Positions 34,421 to 45,900 of a stretch of DNA of 64,000 nt are shown piece by piece. The DNA comes from Phallusia mammillata (Eukaryota; Chordata; Ascidiacea; Phlebobranchia; Ascidiidae). A model generated the notes under the pieces. That model saw nothing but the letters and a program-made list of their open reading frames with translations, had not been told where the DNA came from and made no database searches. Location: NCBI GenBank assembly GCA_003260075.1, contig QLIY01000271.1:111820-175819 (forward strand), given 5' to 3'. Both the position numbers and the translations under genes were made by a program. The first letter of the stretch is position 1. Every line of letters begins with the position of its first letter.

Positions 34421-37400
34421 TTAGGGATCTTCCCAGACTACTTTATCAATATCCAATGGGACCATAGCATCTTTAAAGCTATAATCTCGCTCGCCCGTTG
34501 CTGGACAAGCCCAAACTGTGTAGGCGTAGCAATCTAAAGGATCATATAAACTCCAGTGTTTTCCATCATGGCACCCGTCAAAATAATCAGGTAGTTTAGC
34601 TGGTCGTGCTGCTTCAATTTCGGAACTTCTGAGATATTCGTAAAATTCAAAATTCACTGTAAGCAAGCCAAGAACATAATTAGACATGATGTTAAGTTTG
34701 TCTCGACATTTTGAAATGTTTATTAGGTGATTACACCACTCACGCGTTACCATAACGGCTGTAATTTTCATTTTAGAAATGATACATTGCGCACACGAAC
34801 AGATGATGTATTGCTACAATATCAATCAACCACAATTTCCTGATTATTTAGATAATGTCCATAACGTAAGTTATGCAAGGGGCCTGGCACATGTGCTATA
34901 ATAAAAAATAGTTCATTATTAATTGAAAGCTATACTGTTGGAACGAATTAGGTTAGATCGCTGCTACACCATCGTTTCTATACGTATCTGGTATACTAGG
35001 CAAAGAAAACAAAAATAGCACTTTAATTAGCTATTAGGTGCAAATAATATTCATGCAAACTAAGTGAACTGTTGCAATTAGCACCTTTTAGACAAAGTTA
35101 TAGCTTATTTTTAGCCCGGCAAGACTACTTGAAAATGGTGTACTGTAAAAATCTCAATATCTCCTCTACGCAGCTCATAAATTAATCAAAACTTATCAAA
35201 GAAATCTTACCCATAAACCCGTAGATGAATCCCATTATGTGGGGATATGTAAGGTTGAAATGGTGGCTTATTAAATTTGACGAACACACCGTCCCCTTTA
35301 AACCGAAGTAGTCAAAACCTCGGGTAGCTCCAATCCATTTTAATAGGGCGACATTGGCGTCGAAGTCTCCATACACATAGCTAAATACCTATTAAAAAGG
35401 AGAGCAATTATAAGTTTAGTCAATTTAGCATGTCTAAAAACCTTTCTATTGGTGTCTACATGGTGAAGTAACATTTTAGTAAATGCAAACAATTTAAATG
35501 GAAAATATGCTCGATCCAAAATTAAAAGATACAACTTGCATTTAGTTACGACATTTCAGTAAACTTTTAACATATCGCTGTTGTTATTATCAGTGCAAAT
35601 TTAAAATTAAGGCGGTGTTTAAAAACTTTTTGACTAAAATTCCGAAAGAGTTAGTTTTCGATTTCAGAGAAACTTAAACTTTTAGCAGGTAAATCTGCTG
35701 GTTGTTGTCTCACAGCACTTGTAGTTTTTTTGTATATCACGTTTTAGTCTCCTCTCGTTACTTTCTAAAAACTATTAAATCAATAAAAAATGGACGCAGA
35801 ATTAAACTTGGCCGAATGGTCCGGCGCGCCTGACCCACATACGAACATACATTCTGGGTTCGAACCCCATAAAAAAATCACCAGGAAACTGACCGAATGG
35901 CTCAGGACGCCTGGATCATATAGAGACATAAAAAACCTGGGTTCGAACTTCGTGAAAACAATGAAAAAAAAGAGCACTTGGCCGACGGATTCTGGGCGCC
36001 TGACCCATTTAAAGACAAAACCTGATTAGGATTTGTCCTCGAAGGTGTCCTGGGTTCAAACCCCATGACAAAAATCAGCACTACCTCTTTCAACCAATGA
36101 TCAGTCCGATAGTTGAGTAAAGCGATTTTGACATGTGTAATGTAGCGAAATCCAACCTGTTTCGTGAGAAACTCCCTGTACTGAAAAACACCCGTACGAT
36201 AAGAAAGTACATCGACAAAGAGTTTTTTGTCTTACCAGTTTTGACCAAAATGTGACATGTGCTCTGTACGCAGAGCCTGTTCTGTCACCTAGCGGAATCT
36301 CTGGCAACTCATCTGGTAGTTTCTAAACGTATTTTGATCGAGTCAAGGTTTTGTTTTGAAGTTTATGTTTTTGAGCTCAATTGTGAAAAAAATGAATTCA
36401 CGAAATCAATGCGTAGGCCTACAGGTATTTTGCATATATTCTGTTGCCTTTCCAGTTTTAAAGTTTAAAACTTTAAAATTTAAACACTTTTTCTGGAATG
36501 ACTGAAAATTCTCATTTCTCAAACTTTGGCGTAATATTAACTTATCAGTTACAGTTGCAATTAGTTTTGCCGTGATGAAATTATTCTTATACACGCGAAA
36601 GCAAAATGCTGCAAAATAGAATCAAAAACTTATAAGCTTAATTACTGCTTTGTCACAAAAACAGGCGTCCCTTTTTGGTAAACCCAGCTTTGGGTCGCAA
36701 CCCATACGTATGTGTAAAACATGGTCTTACAAAAACTGTAATATATATATATATATAAATCGTGAAGCTTTCCAGTTAAATAAGTAAGTCAAAGATAGGC
36801 CTACATACATAGTGTACGAAATGCTGCATCAAAAATAGTGGTTTAGAAATACGAATGATTGATGGATCTTCCTGAGTTGTTTCTGGTTCTGGCCTGGATG
36901 AAGTTGTTTGTAAAAAAGGCTGCCCTGTCTAGCAATAGATAATACAGTTTACGTTAGGGGACTAAAACTAAAATACATGTCTTACCACAAAATCGGGTTT
37001 GTATTCGTTTTCACTTGTTGGACAGGATAAAAGGTCTGTAAAATGTTAGTTTATTCGTTTTCGCAAAGGAACGGTTATTAACGATCCTTCTACACTGCTA
37101 TGTCCACTCTTCTATGTTACATATACGCTACGAAACTTTACTCTTTAGAATTGAAATCAGCCTATGTAATTATGCAGATGGTCTCCTAAAGTCGTTTTCC
37201 CCATTAGTAAACTTTTTAGTCTCTGGGGTCCAAGAAGTTCCCGACACGCAAATATTTTAAGTTGGTGTCAATTGTCGAGTTACAGCTGCCCAAGTTGGCA
37301 TAAAGGTTTGTTATAAAAAATGCATTATCGACTTAAACAGGGTGTGAATGGACTCATCTGACAGTCCCACCAACAGTTTATGGTTATGAGCCCTTACCTA

Positions 37401-37488
37401 GGCTTCTTTCGACGGCTAAAAGCACTGTTACAGCGTAGACGATGCAGGTTATAATGATTAGAGATTTGTTCGACTTGAAGAGTGTCAT
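34421..37488 (-). CDS. Unrecognised type II single-pass membrane protein
   Basis: Six exons: 37488-37398, 37035-36986, 36928-36809, 36322-36236, 35388-35211, 34656-34421 (TAA), with matching phases, give 253 aa. Residues about 10-27 are a hydrophobic anchor after a short Lys-containing N-terminus, as in Golgi or plasma-membrane type II proteins. The rest is a predicted lumenal or extracellular domain with several Cys, a possible N-glycosylation site (NLT) in exon 5, and a distinctive C-terminal block with CHDGKHWSLYDPLDCYAY. I do not recognise the family, and it is not a clear sulfotransferase or glycosyltransferase. The donor of exon 3 is the weakest junction. AATAAA overlaps the stop codon. 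The intron between exons 4 and 5 carries a trimer of tRNA-like repeats. Confidence 0.65.
35808..36069 (+). mobile_element. Three tandem tRNA-like SINE units
   Basis: Units 35808-35870, 35890-35954 and 35977-36069 each begin with a (T)GGCCGAATGG-like A box and end with a GGTTCGAACCC-like B box; the second unit is degenerate. A-rich linkers separate them. The third unit (about 92 bp) has room for a long variable arm, as in Leu/Ser tRNAs; the first two look deleted. They lack intact cloverleaf ends, so tRNA-derived repeats fit better than functional tRNAs. They lie in an intron of the 34421-37488 gene. Confidence 0.6.
36740..36758. repeat. (TA)n microsatellite
   Basis: About eight TA units in an intron of the unrecognised membrane-protein gene. 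Confidence 0.8.
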
Positions 37489-38976
37489 TCCTGAATTTAA
37501 AAAGCAAATAAAAACAATTTGCCCTGAAATGTGTTGCCCAAATATGCACTTGTACTTATAATATTTTCACTTGTAATTGATGAGAACAGTTTAATTTACA
37601 ACAAGGGTGTGCAACTTATAGTTGTCCGCAATACATGAATAGACCGCAGGCTGCACTTTTGTATGATACAAATTGTGTCAAAACTACTTTAATTTGCAAG
37701 AAATTCTAGCTAGACTGTTGGTTTTTGAAAATAAACAAAAGCAGCATTTATTCATTGGGTTGCATTTGGCCCGCAGGTTGGGGGGGGGGGTTGAATGAAT
37801 CGAACATTATGACTTAACAATAGCTCGGTAACAAGCATATTATTACGTCATTGATGGATGTGTCAAAAAGCCATTATGTGATACCTTCACTGTGTCTGTT
37901 GTTACATCTGATAAGGTTCGTGTATGTAAATCCTACTTCCGTTAAAAATCGTTTGCCAACCTTCCACATATTACAGTAATAGTTGATATTGTGTTTATTG
38001 CACTACTTTGCTACATTGGGATTGGTAAGAATGAGTATTTTTGTTCTGAAATACGTTTATGGAACGGCGATGTGACGATAGTTTGCCCTCCCCTGTATTT
38101 TTTCCTGCGGACGCCCATGTGTGCAACTTATAGTTGTCCGCAATACATAAATAGACCTCAGGCTGCACTTTTGTATGATACAAATTGTGTCAAAACTACA
38201 TTAATTTGCAAGAAATTCTAGCTAGACTGTTGGTTTTTGAAAAGAAACAAAAGCAGCATTTATTCATTGGGTTGCATTTGGCCCGCAGGTTGCACTCTTC
38301 TGATTTAAAACAAAATAAAAGTTTGCCAAATAGATAAAATTTCACTTTGGTGTTAAAAGAGGTGTGTACCTTTTACCAGTGAATCATAAGATTCCAAGTT
38401 GTGGATTGACATTGACATTTTTTGAGAGATTACTGAGAAGAAACTTTTTTTCCGAATCAGACGAGCGCCTGGAGTTGATTTATCTTGTTGCCGCAAAACA
38501 TCATGTTTCCCATGCTTTTTATGCGCCCTTTTCTTGTGTTTTTCTACACAATTAACTAATAAAGGTAACTAACACACAACGTACAGATTCAATAAACTGT
38601 GCTGAGTTATTATTCAAAACATCAATAAAGTTTAGAATTTACATGTTGCACAAAGCAAAAAACACAAGCAAAAACAGCAGGAATCTAAAAAATGACCTAA
38701 AAAAGTATAGCTAATTTTTGGATAAGAATAACAACATGTTCGTGTGGTTACTAGGCAGTAGCAACTAGCCTATGTACAACACATTTATAAACCCTTGGTT
38801 TTGTCCTACACAATAAAAAGTAACAAAATGAACTAGCATACAAAGCTAAAATGCAGTATATTAAGATGAGTCATACTTAAAAAAGTTGTTAAAGTTCAGG
38901 TGTTTTTGTGTAACCGCAAACAAAAATTTACAGGAATCGAAATAAATCATTTAGCTGTGCCAAAACAGCATCGTTT
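37489..38976. other. Intergenic region with a split duplication
   Basis: It lies between the start of the type II membrane protein gene and the end of the 38977-40593 gene. 37607-37779 recurs at 38116-38292 with a few changes. G37780-G37790 ends the first copy, and about 325 bp of single-copy sequence follows the spacer before the second copy. No gene is seen. Confidence 0.6.
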
Positions 38977-40593
38977 TTAGATAATAATTTCATCATATTT
39001 TTGTGGTTTCCAGACAGTTGCTACTATATGCAACACTTTCAAACCCTTGGTAGTTTTCTTTTTGTCTTTTGTTGGTGCTTCAACTTTGCATTTGGCTAGC
39101 CCCTTCTCAAATTCGTCATCATCTAGTCGACCAGAGCTCCTCGATGGAAAAGCGAAGTCTCCAGCAATTTTTTTCTTTTTCGTCATAATTTTAATGCAGG
39201 GTTCACTTTTGCATCGACCTGTAACACAAACTTTCTTGTTTAATACTTGGTTACATAAGTTAAGGCTAGACCAGCGTTTCTCAACCTTTTCTACTCTGAG
39301 CCCCCACCAGAATGTGTTCATACTTTTACTAACAAATGACGTACAGAAGACCCATTAAAAGACCCTTTTTTACGGGGTTCGAACCCAGGGCACTGGGGAC
39401 GAATCCCGATCCAGTTTTTTTTATGTCTGTATATGGGTCAGGCGCGCCAGACCATTCGGCCNCAGATCAACTATTTTCGTGCTTCCAGTGCAGGAATTAT
39501 AACAGTTGAGGTTCCGAAAAGCCAAATCTTGGCTTGGGGATCTAGGCTAGATACTATCTTCAATTGTTTCACCAGCTTCAAGTGTTTTTGTTTGATGTTT
39601 AATATTCAAGATTTCAACATTCGGGTGTAGGACAAGAGTAATTATGTGTACGTATGCGGGATGGGTGTAACGAATCTTTAATTAAGCCGTACCAGCAAAA
39701 TCTGCCAAAAAGAACACTACAGATAAAATGTGACAATCTCGAAAAATACGTTGTCCTTCGGGGGGGGGGTCCTTCTGCAGTAGGGTTGAGTCTTCACGAC
39801 CTCTTCAGCAGAGTTTGGCGACCCCTTTTAGGGTCGCGACCCACAGGATGAGAAACACTAGGCTAGATACTATCTTCAATTGTTTCACCAGCTTCAAGTG
39901 TTTTTGTTTGATGTTTAATATTCAAGATTTCAACATTCGGGTGTAGGACAAGAGTAATTATGTGTACGTATGCGGGATGGGTGTAACGAATCTTTAATTA
40001 AACCATACCAGCAAAATCAGCCAAAATGAACACTACAGATAAAATGTGACAATCTCGAAAAATACGTTGTCCTTCAAAATCTTTCGCAGCTTAATGCAAC
40101 TAAGTAGGCCCTGACGCAAAATACCGTCAGCGAATCGAAATAAAAAGCGTATCATAAGTAAACACCACTTTGTCCAAGGCAGCGGTTCTTAACCTGGGTG
40201 ACACTCATCCCCAGGGAGTGAAGTATACTTTTGTAAGGTTTGCAACGATGATAAGTCGTGTTGGTTATGGAATATTAGTCGTCGGGTTTGTTGCCCTCTT
40301 TCTTACAACACGCCATTTTTACATCAAAAGTAAGATACTATATAGGTTGCGAAAATAGAAGATACTTTTTTTCACAAGGCAGACTAACGGGTGTTAATAA
40401 TTTTCCTTTGCCTGTTTCTTTTCTTCACGCGGTGTTCCAGAAACCTCTCATACTGCCGGCGTTGCTTTTTTCTCTTCTTCCTCAAATAACGTCGCTCCTC
40501 TTTGGACATCTGTTCACCCACCACCGCCGAAACATCCCTCTTTGATTTAAAATTTGACTGCGGGCCACTTGTGGCACCCGCCGATGAAACCAT
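38977..40593 (-). CDS. Small basic Lys/Arg-rich protein, unrecognised
   Basis: Two coding exons, 40593-40389 and 39218-38977 (TAA), join in phase 1 to give 148 aa. The ATG at 40591-40593 is the first in frame. The N-terminal half holds a very basic helix-like run (EERRYLRKKRKKQRRQYER). The C-terminal half is Lys-rich with an acidic patch (RLDDDEFEKG) and ends with WKPQKYDEIII. Nuclear or RNA-associated location would fit the charge but is inference. The donor of exon 1 is GTTAGT, not the strongest consensus, and if it is not used exon 1 alone encodes about 69 residues to a stop. The intron contains a SINE unit, a MITE candidate and an N gap, so its sequence is unreliable. It is divergent from the gene at 40741. 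Confidence 0.55.
39362..39461 (-). mobile_element. tRNA-like SINE unit, antisense
   Basis: Read on the minus strand it starts with a GGCCGAATGG A-box-like motif and ends with GGTTCGAACCCC, and it is clearly related to the units at 35808-36069. It is about 100 bp, long enough for a class II tRNA-like shape. It is cut by the N at 39462. Confidence 0.6.
39465..39541. repeat. 77-bp exact copy of sequence at 47781-47857
   Basis: The stretch after the N is identical over 77 bp to intron sequence next to exon 4 of the RSRC1-like gene, with divergence on both sides. This looks like an assembly-graph overlap or misjoin rather than a dispersed repeat. Confidence 0.7.
39544..40075. repeat. Duplicated segment with a 10-G spacer
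   Basis: 39544-39759 recurs at 39858-40075 with a few base changes. G39760-G39769 follows the first copy. The 88 bp between the spacer and the second copy correspond to the right end of the MITE candidate. Confidence 0.9.
40180..40215. mobile_element. hAT/MITE terminal fragment
   Basis: CAGCGGTTCTTAACCTGGG at 40180 matches the style of hAT MITE termini in this window. No matching opposite end was found nearby, so this is a fragment or chance similarity. Confidence 0.3.
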
Positions 40594-40740
40594 TGTGCAT
40601 TTCTTTTTGCATTCATTACTGATCAACTACAGGTCAAACAAAACCAACCATCATTGTCGTTGATTATTCAATTGTTGCGTCACAAAGAATCTAAAAACTA
40701 ATTGCAATGTGTGACTCTGGTATTGGAAAATACATCAGCT
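40594..40740. promoter_or_regulatory. Shared promoter of a divergent gene pair
   Basis: Only 147 bp separate the two divergent start codons. A TGCGTCAC half-CRE lies near 40676-40683. No TATA box is clear. A bidirectional promoter is inferred from spacing. Confidence 0.4.
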
Positions 40741-42415
40741 ATGCCAAACGGAAAAGGGCTTTTGAAACCGATTAGTCCAGCGAAAAACGTCCGACGCGGC
40801 TCAAAAAATTCAGCAATGAACCAGTTGCCTAGGAAAAACGAAGTGAGTAGCATCAAAAAAGAAGATCCACAAGATGGGGCTAAGGAGACGATTGTCGACG
40901 ATGAATCTGATACCAAGGCAGTGGTTGAAAAACAGGCTTCAACAGTTGTTGAAAAACAGGAGTAAGTTTTGTTGTCACATTTACAAATCAATGAGTCCTT
41001 GAACAAGTCAGGGGACCAGGCCTACATGCAAAAGTACAAGCCCGAATCCCGACCCAAACCCGATATTTTTTCTATAAGTCTACAAAGTTACAGTTATACC
41101 AAGGTAAAATGACGACCCAAATCTGGCCGAGTGTAATGTTAGGCCCTATTGAGCCTGTATTATTTACTTTTCTGCTTGAACCCATAAAGATCCGGTCCGG
41201 CTTGCAGGTGTGGTACAAACGCAAGTCTACTAACATCGTCTTTTCCCAGTTTGCATCGAAGTTTTCATTGCCCATGCACGCAATATGATTAGCTAATTTA
41301 ATAGCGTACGAACCTCTGATAAATCTGTTGTAACCGAATACACAAAACGTAGATCTGAACCTGGTACGAGCGGCATTGGAAAAACAGCTGAAAAGGAAAG
41401 CAATGAGCCAGCTTCTCCAAGTGCGCCGAAAAAAAGTCTGTGGAAGACCATGAAAGCCTCGACGGTGGCCGCTTCCGCAGATGGAAAAGCGGAACCAGAA
41501 AGCCCAAAAGCCACGTTAAAGTCTGTTGCGCAACGAGTCAATAGACAAATCAAGGCTATGACTTTGATAAAACAATGGACCCAAATGACCTCACACAGTC
41601 AATTCTCTAACAATCAGGAGCATTTAAATTACCTAAGAAACGTTGCAAAGCATGCGACCATCGATTTACCCGACCCTTTGATAGCTACTGTACGAGAGGA
41701 GGTATATCCCATACTGCAGGTAAATGCTTTTAGTTTGGTTTGTACTGGAAGTGAAATAGGGATTTTAAAACGTACAAATCTGCGCTAGTGCAGAAATCGT
41801 CCTGAGCATTTAAAAAAGGGCACGGATTTCGTAAAGCTAACACTGAAAGAAATACACTAAATTTTATATTTAAACACAAATGGGTTCTAACTTTTTTCCG
41901 AAATTACATTTTTGGATTGATATAGATAACATTAGCACTGCCCAAATCAGACAAGTGTTTTGCATGACCTAACTATACCCTATTGCTATGTGTAGGCTAT
42001 TGGGTACTTGCGCACGTTTCTATATTTCGATGATTTAGGACACGTTGAAGCAGTATAAGATGGAACTGGGTGCAAATCATCACCTAACGCAGGAAGGGGG
42101 GGGGGTCCGAAATTACATTTTTGGATTGATATAGATAACATTAGCACTACCCAAATCAAACAAGTGTTTTGTATGACCTAACTATACCCAATTGCTATGT
42201 GTAGGCTATTGGGTACTTGCGAACGTTTCTATATTTTGATGATTTAGGACACGTTAAAGCAGTATAAGATGGAACTGGGTGCAAATCATCACCTAACGCA
42301 GGAAATGCAGAAAACCATAAATCGGATGAAGGATGAAATGAGTTGTACGTCGACTCGCGAAACGAGAAGAGACACTAATATCTTCAGGCGGCTTTCCACT
42401 GTATTTACTGAGTGA
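40741..42415 (+). CDS. Unrecognised low-complexity/coiled protein
   Basis: Exons 40741-40961, 41305-41719 and 42248-42415 (TGA), with phases 2 then 0, give 267 aa. An in-frame TTG lies earlier, but the ATG at 40741 is the first good start in the frame. Residues 1 to about 130 are rich in Lys, Glu, Ser and Pro with repeated VVEKQ-like units, and probably disordered. Residues about 140-240 look helical (IKQWTQMTSH...VREEVYPILQDTLKQYKMEL), followed by an Arg/Thr-rich end. No domain is recognised. Exon 3 is real coding sequence: a partial allele copy at 42039-42095 differs in it only by TTG/TTA, both Leu. It is divergently paired with the 38977-40593 gene and converges on the RSRC1-like gene. Confidence 0.65.
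41897..42304. repeat. Duplicated segment covering part of exon 3 of the 40741 gene
   Basis: 41897-42095 recurs at 42107-42304. The spacer is G42096-G42105. The first copy ends inside the exon (42039-42095). Confidence 0.92.
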
Positions 42416-42793
42416 CACCTCTAAAATGTCTGTCAAAATGTGCCAGTTGCCTTTTCAACTTGTGCAATGCACTTTAAGTCTTTGATTTGGCGCCTGGGTT
42501 ACAATACTCATAAGAAACACTCGAAAGCATTGTGCGTTGCGGTGATTTATTGAAAAAAAAAATATTCACACGTACAAGAGCTCAAAACAGGCCCGAACAT
42601 TTGTTACAAAATCCAAAAATTTGCCAAGAAAAGGTTTAACTATGACTTAAGAATGTCTGGTTAAGACTCAGGCACGATTTTGCCCGGTATTTAAAAATCC
42701 GAAGCCCGACCAGACATACAGCTTCGGCGCTGACATCAATTCGATTTGAACATAAACAACCTTTTTTAAACAAAAAAGATCGTCCTACAGCCG

Positions 42794-42799
42794 TTTATT
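42794..42799 (-). terminator. AATAAA poly(A) signal of the RSRC1-like gene
   Basis: AATAAA on the minus strand about 165 bp past the stop at 42965, with the G run in between. Confidence 0.4.
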
Positions 42800-42847
42800 T
42801 CTCGGACGTTTTGTGAGACTTGTGGGTCCTAAAAACGTCCCCATGCA

Positions 42848-42925
<78 letters not shown>
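42848..42925. repeat. 78-base G run
   Basis: An uninterrupted run of 78 G in the 3' flank of the RSRC1-like gene. Real runs this long are rare and hard to sequence, so a sequencing or assembly artefact is likely. Confidence 0.95.
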
Positions 42926-42926
<1 letters not shown>

Positions 42927-42964
42927 CACGTGATGTAACAAGTAACCAATGAAATTCAGCCACG

Positions 42965-45900
42965 TCATACTGCACCTCGTGGATTTTCAAGGAATTTTTC
43001 ACGCAAGCGTCTCAGTTTATCTTGCCACCGTTGTTGGAGTTCCTCACTTGATGCAAGAAGCTGCAAAAGCAAGAGATCTGTGTTTTAAACGCAATACCAA
43101 AATTGATGTCAATTCAATACTGAATCAAAATGCTCACTTGTCTACCAAATACTTGAGAAAGATAAAAGCCTACCCTATAAATTCCCGTTTAAACAGAAGA
43201 AGAGGTTCGTGTAATACAGTGGTTCCCAAACTTTTTCATATTTTTTGCAAAACCTTCGAAGGGACCCTTCGCCATTATTTCGAGGGCTCGCGGTCCTTAA
43301 GCCTAAATGTGTGGGGGGGGGGGGTTCGTGTAATACAGTGGTTCCCAAACTTTTTCAGATTTTTTTCAAAACGGTCCCTTCGCCATTATTTCGAGGGCTC
43401 GCGGTCCTTAAGCCTAAATGTGTATTTCATAAAAACGAAAGTTGATTGCAGGATTTTAGCTAGTTATGCAAAATTGCGCATAACAATCATCCAAAGACAG
43501 CATGTGACATCACAAACAGGACAAAAACATTACGATTGTGCGCGAACAATTGCATTTTTGATAGTTGTCATTCAATAAAGGCCATTGTTTAGCAATGGAG
43601 ACAGTCGATTCTCAATTCTACTTTGATTTAAACTTATTTAGTGGCACAAACTGACGCCAAATAAGATTATAGAATTACTTCAACCGCTTCGCGGTCCCCC
43701 CAAAATTGCCTCACGGACCCCTAAAGGACCGCGGACCCCAGTTTGGGAACCGCTGGTGTAATACATAGCACAGCAGTGTGCTATTTTCGTTATCCTTTTT
43801 ACGATAAACAACTTGAATGGCGTCACTGCTAACATGACGTTGCGTTCGCAGCGCTAGCAGAAAAAAATGTCCATGGACACATGTATGCAATTGTGTTCAA
43901 TGTCAAAAATTGACAGATAAAATAAACAACAAAACAATGTACCGCGTCTCCAACTAGAGTTTCGGGATCTCTGCGACTGAATTCGATTCGTCGTTTCGCT
44001 TTTAATAAAGCTTCATCGTCTGCTTTTTTCTTGCGCTGAACCGCTTCGTCCATAGATATCATACTGCTGTGACCAAATATGGCAAGCTCATGGGTGCTTT
44101 CACGCTCCATAAAGCTCTGTAAATTGGCATGACATTAGTAATGTACCCGACGCAGTGGTAAAAATATATCTATCGTGAAAAATATGTATTACAGCCAAAT
44201 CAGATTCCAAAACATACAACACTAACGTTTTATCTACATATTTCAACTAAGCCTGTGTTGTCCAATGTCTTACTGATTTTTAAGCGGGCCCAAAATTGGG
44301 TCCCAAACCTAGAAGTACAAGCCCACAACGTGGCCCTTTTATGAAGAACACGAAATAGATCTGAAAGTTACATTTACCTAGGTAAAATAACCACACAAAT
44401 AGGTTTAAAGTCAGTCCCGAATAACTAACCTTATTTAAACTGAAGTCAGAACCAGACCCCCAAAAGCGAGGTATAACTCCAAATGAAACAATGTTCATGT
44501 TCTGTAAACATTTTGTGTATGGGGGCAAACTTTTAAACGTGGCGTGTAGGTATAACTAAGAAGTCCGCCCACCTATGTAAACTATTACCAGCAGCTAAAA
44601 AAACATCAAATAGAACGAATAGGTCGCAACCTTTGTAATCCATTGTGCTGGGTGTGTACAGATTTAAAAATCCTTATACATTCAAAAAAAATAGTGTGCG
44701 TTGATATTATTAGGTACTTTTTATGTCAATTGCAATGAAAGTACTGAGGGATTGACACGCGCTAGGAAAATTTTTTCACAATGGTCTTGCCAGAAGGGAA
44801 CTGTAAAAACTGTCGCTGTTTTTGATCAAGCGATAGGCGTCCTTGATCCAATTTCAAAGCCATTTTGGCCCGGTGGGGCAGGTGACAGCCAAGTCTACAT
44901 CACCAAGCCAACCGCATCTCAATTTTGGAACGAAAAAGTTGACAAGTCCTATGTGCAGTTATGGAGGAATGGGATTTGCAAGCTTGCGCAGTCAAAGTTT
45001 AATTGAAAAGTTTCCAGAAAATGCTAGCTCGATGTATAAAGCGAACAAGCAAAAGCCATCATGCTGAATTGGTCGGCTACGACGGTTTTCGGTATATTAG
45101 TTGCGTGGCGTTTTGTTTTCAAGGTAAACGTAGACATTTAACGTGCCAAGAAATCAATCGAGGCAAACTTTAGGTGGCAGTACAGGGTTTTCCATTTAGT
45201 GCGGATCCATATAGCGTATTATATGGAAAGGAAAATCACGGCCAAATATTGGTTAGTCCCGATGAAAAACAAGCCACGGCTCGCTATGCCAGAAATTGAC
45301 GTTTTCTTCGTGTCATAGTTGGAGCCAAAAGACCATTTCTCTATTCTGCCATGATAGAGCGACATCAATAAATTGCCACGCTGATGTTTTTTCCACCAAA
45401 GAAACTGTTTAATACTTAAGCCCCACCAGAGCTCAACGAACAGAGAATTTGACAAAGCAAAATATATCTTTTCAAAAAAAAAAATTGAAGTGAATTTTGG
45501 CATACATGAGTAAAAGTATCACCTTTGAGAAAGACATTACTTTATAACATAACTTACAAAACAAAACTGCAAACTGCTTCAAGCAAAGGCACAACATTTT
45601 ACAATTTATTTAAGTTACGTGACTCTAAAAGGAAATATTTGTAACTTTACTGGTTAGATTTGTGTTTGGTAACAAGTTGTCCTGGTTAGATTATGTTTGG
45701 TAACAAATGAAATAAAAGTTGACTTCTAGCTTTGTCATAGCACATCCGCATTATGCCATAAAGACAAAAAACAATTTATCACAGTTGCATTCTCAAAACA
45801 AAATATTTCGCGGCACAATATATTATGACAAAGTGATTAAAAAACACAAACACGCCTGAAATTGATGCCTAAACCCAAAATGATAAGCCCGGCCCCAACT

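Larger units (their letters stand above)
39272..39860. mobile_element. Candidate hAT-type MITE, disrupted
   Basis: The left end CAGCGTTTCTCAAC (39272) and the right end GATGAGAAACACTA (to 39860) are imperfect inverted repeats. GGCTAGAC (39264-39271) and GGCTAGAT (39861-39868) could be an 8-bp target-site duplication with one change. The interior is compromised by a nested SINE unit, an N at 39462 and a G spacer, so the true internal sequence is unclear. Confidence 0.45.

Noticed and set aside
35808-36069. Functional tRNA genes
   Set aside because: A and B boxes are present, but units are shortened, degenerate and lack paired acceptor ends, so repeats fit better.
42949-43578. 209-codon plus-strand ORF
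   Set aside because: It runs across the last RSRC1-like exon (antisense) and through the duplicated MITE end and its G spacer, so it is a shadow plus repeat.
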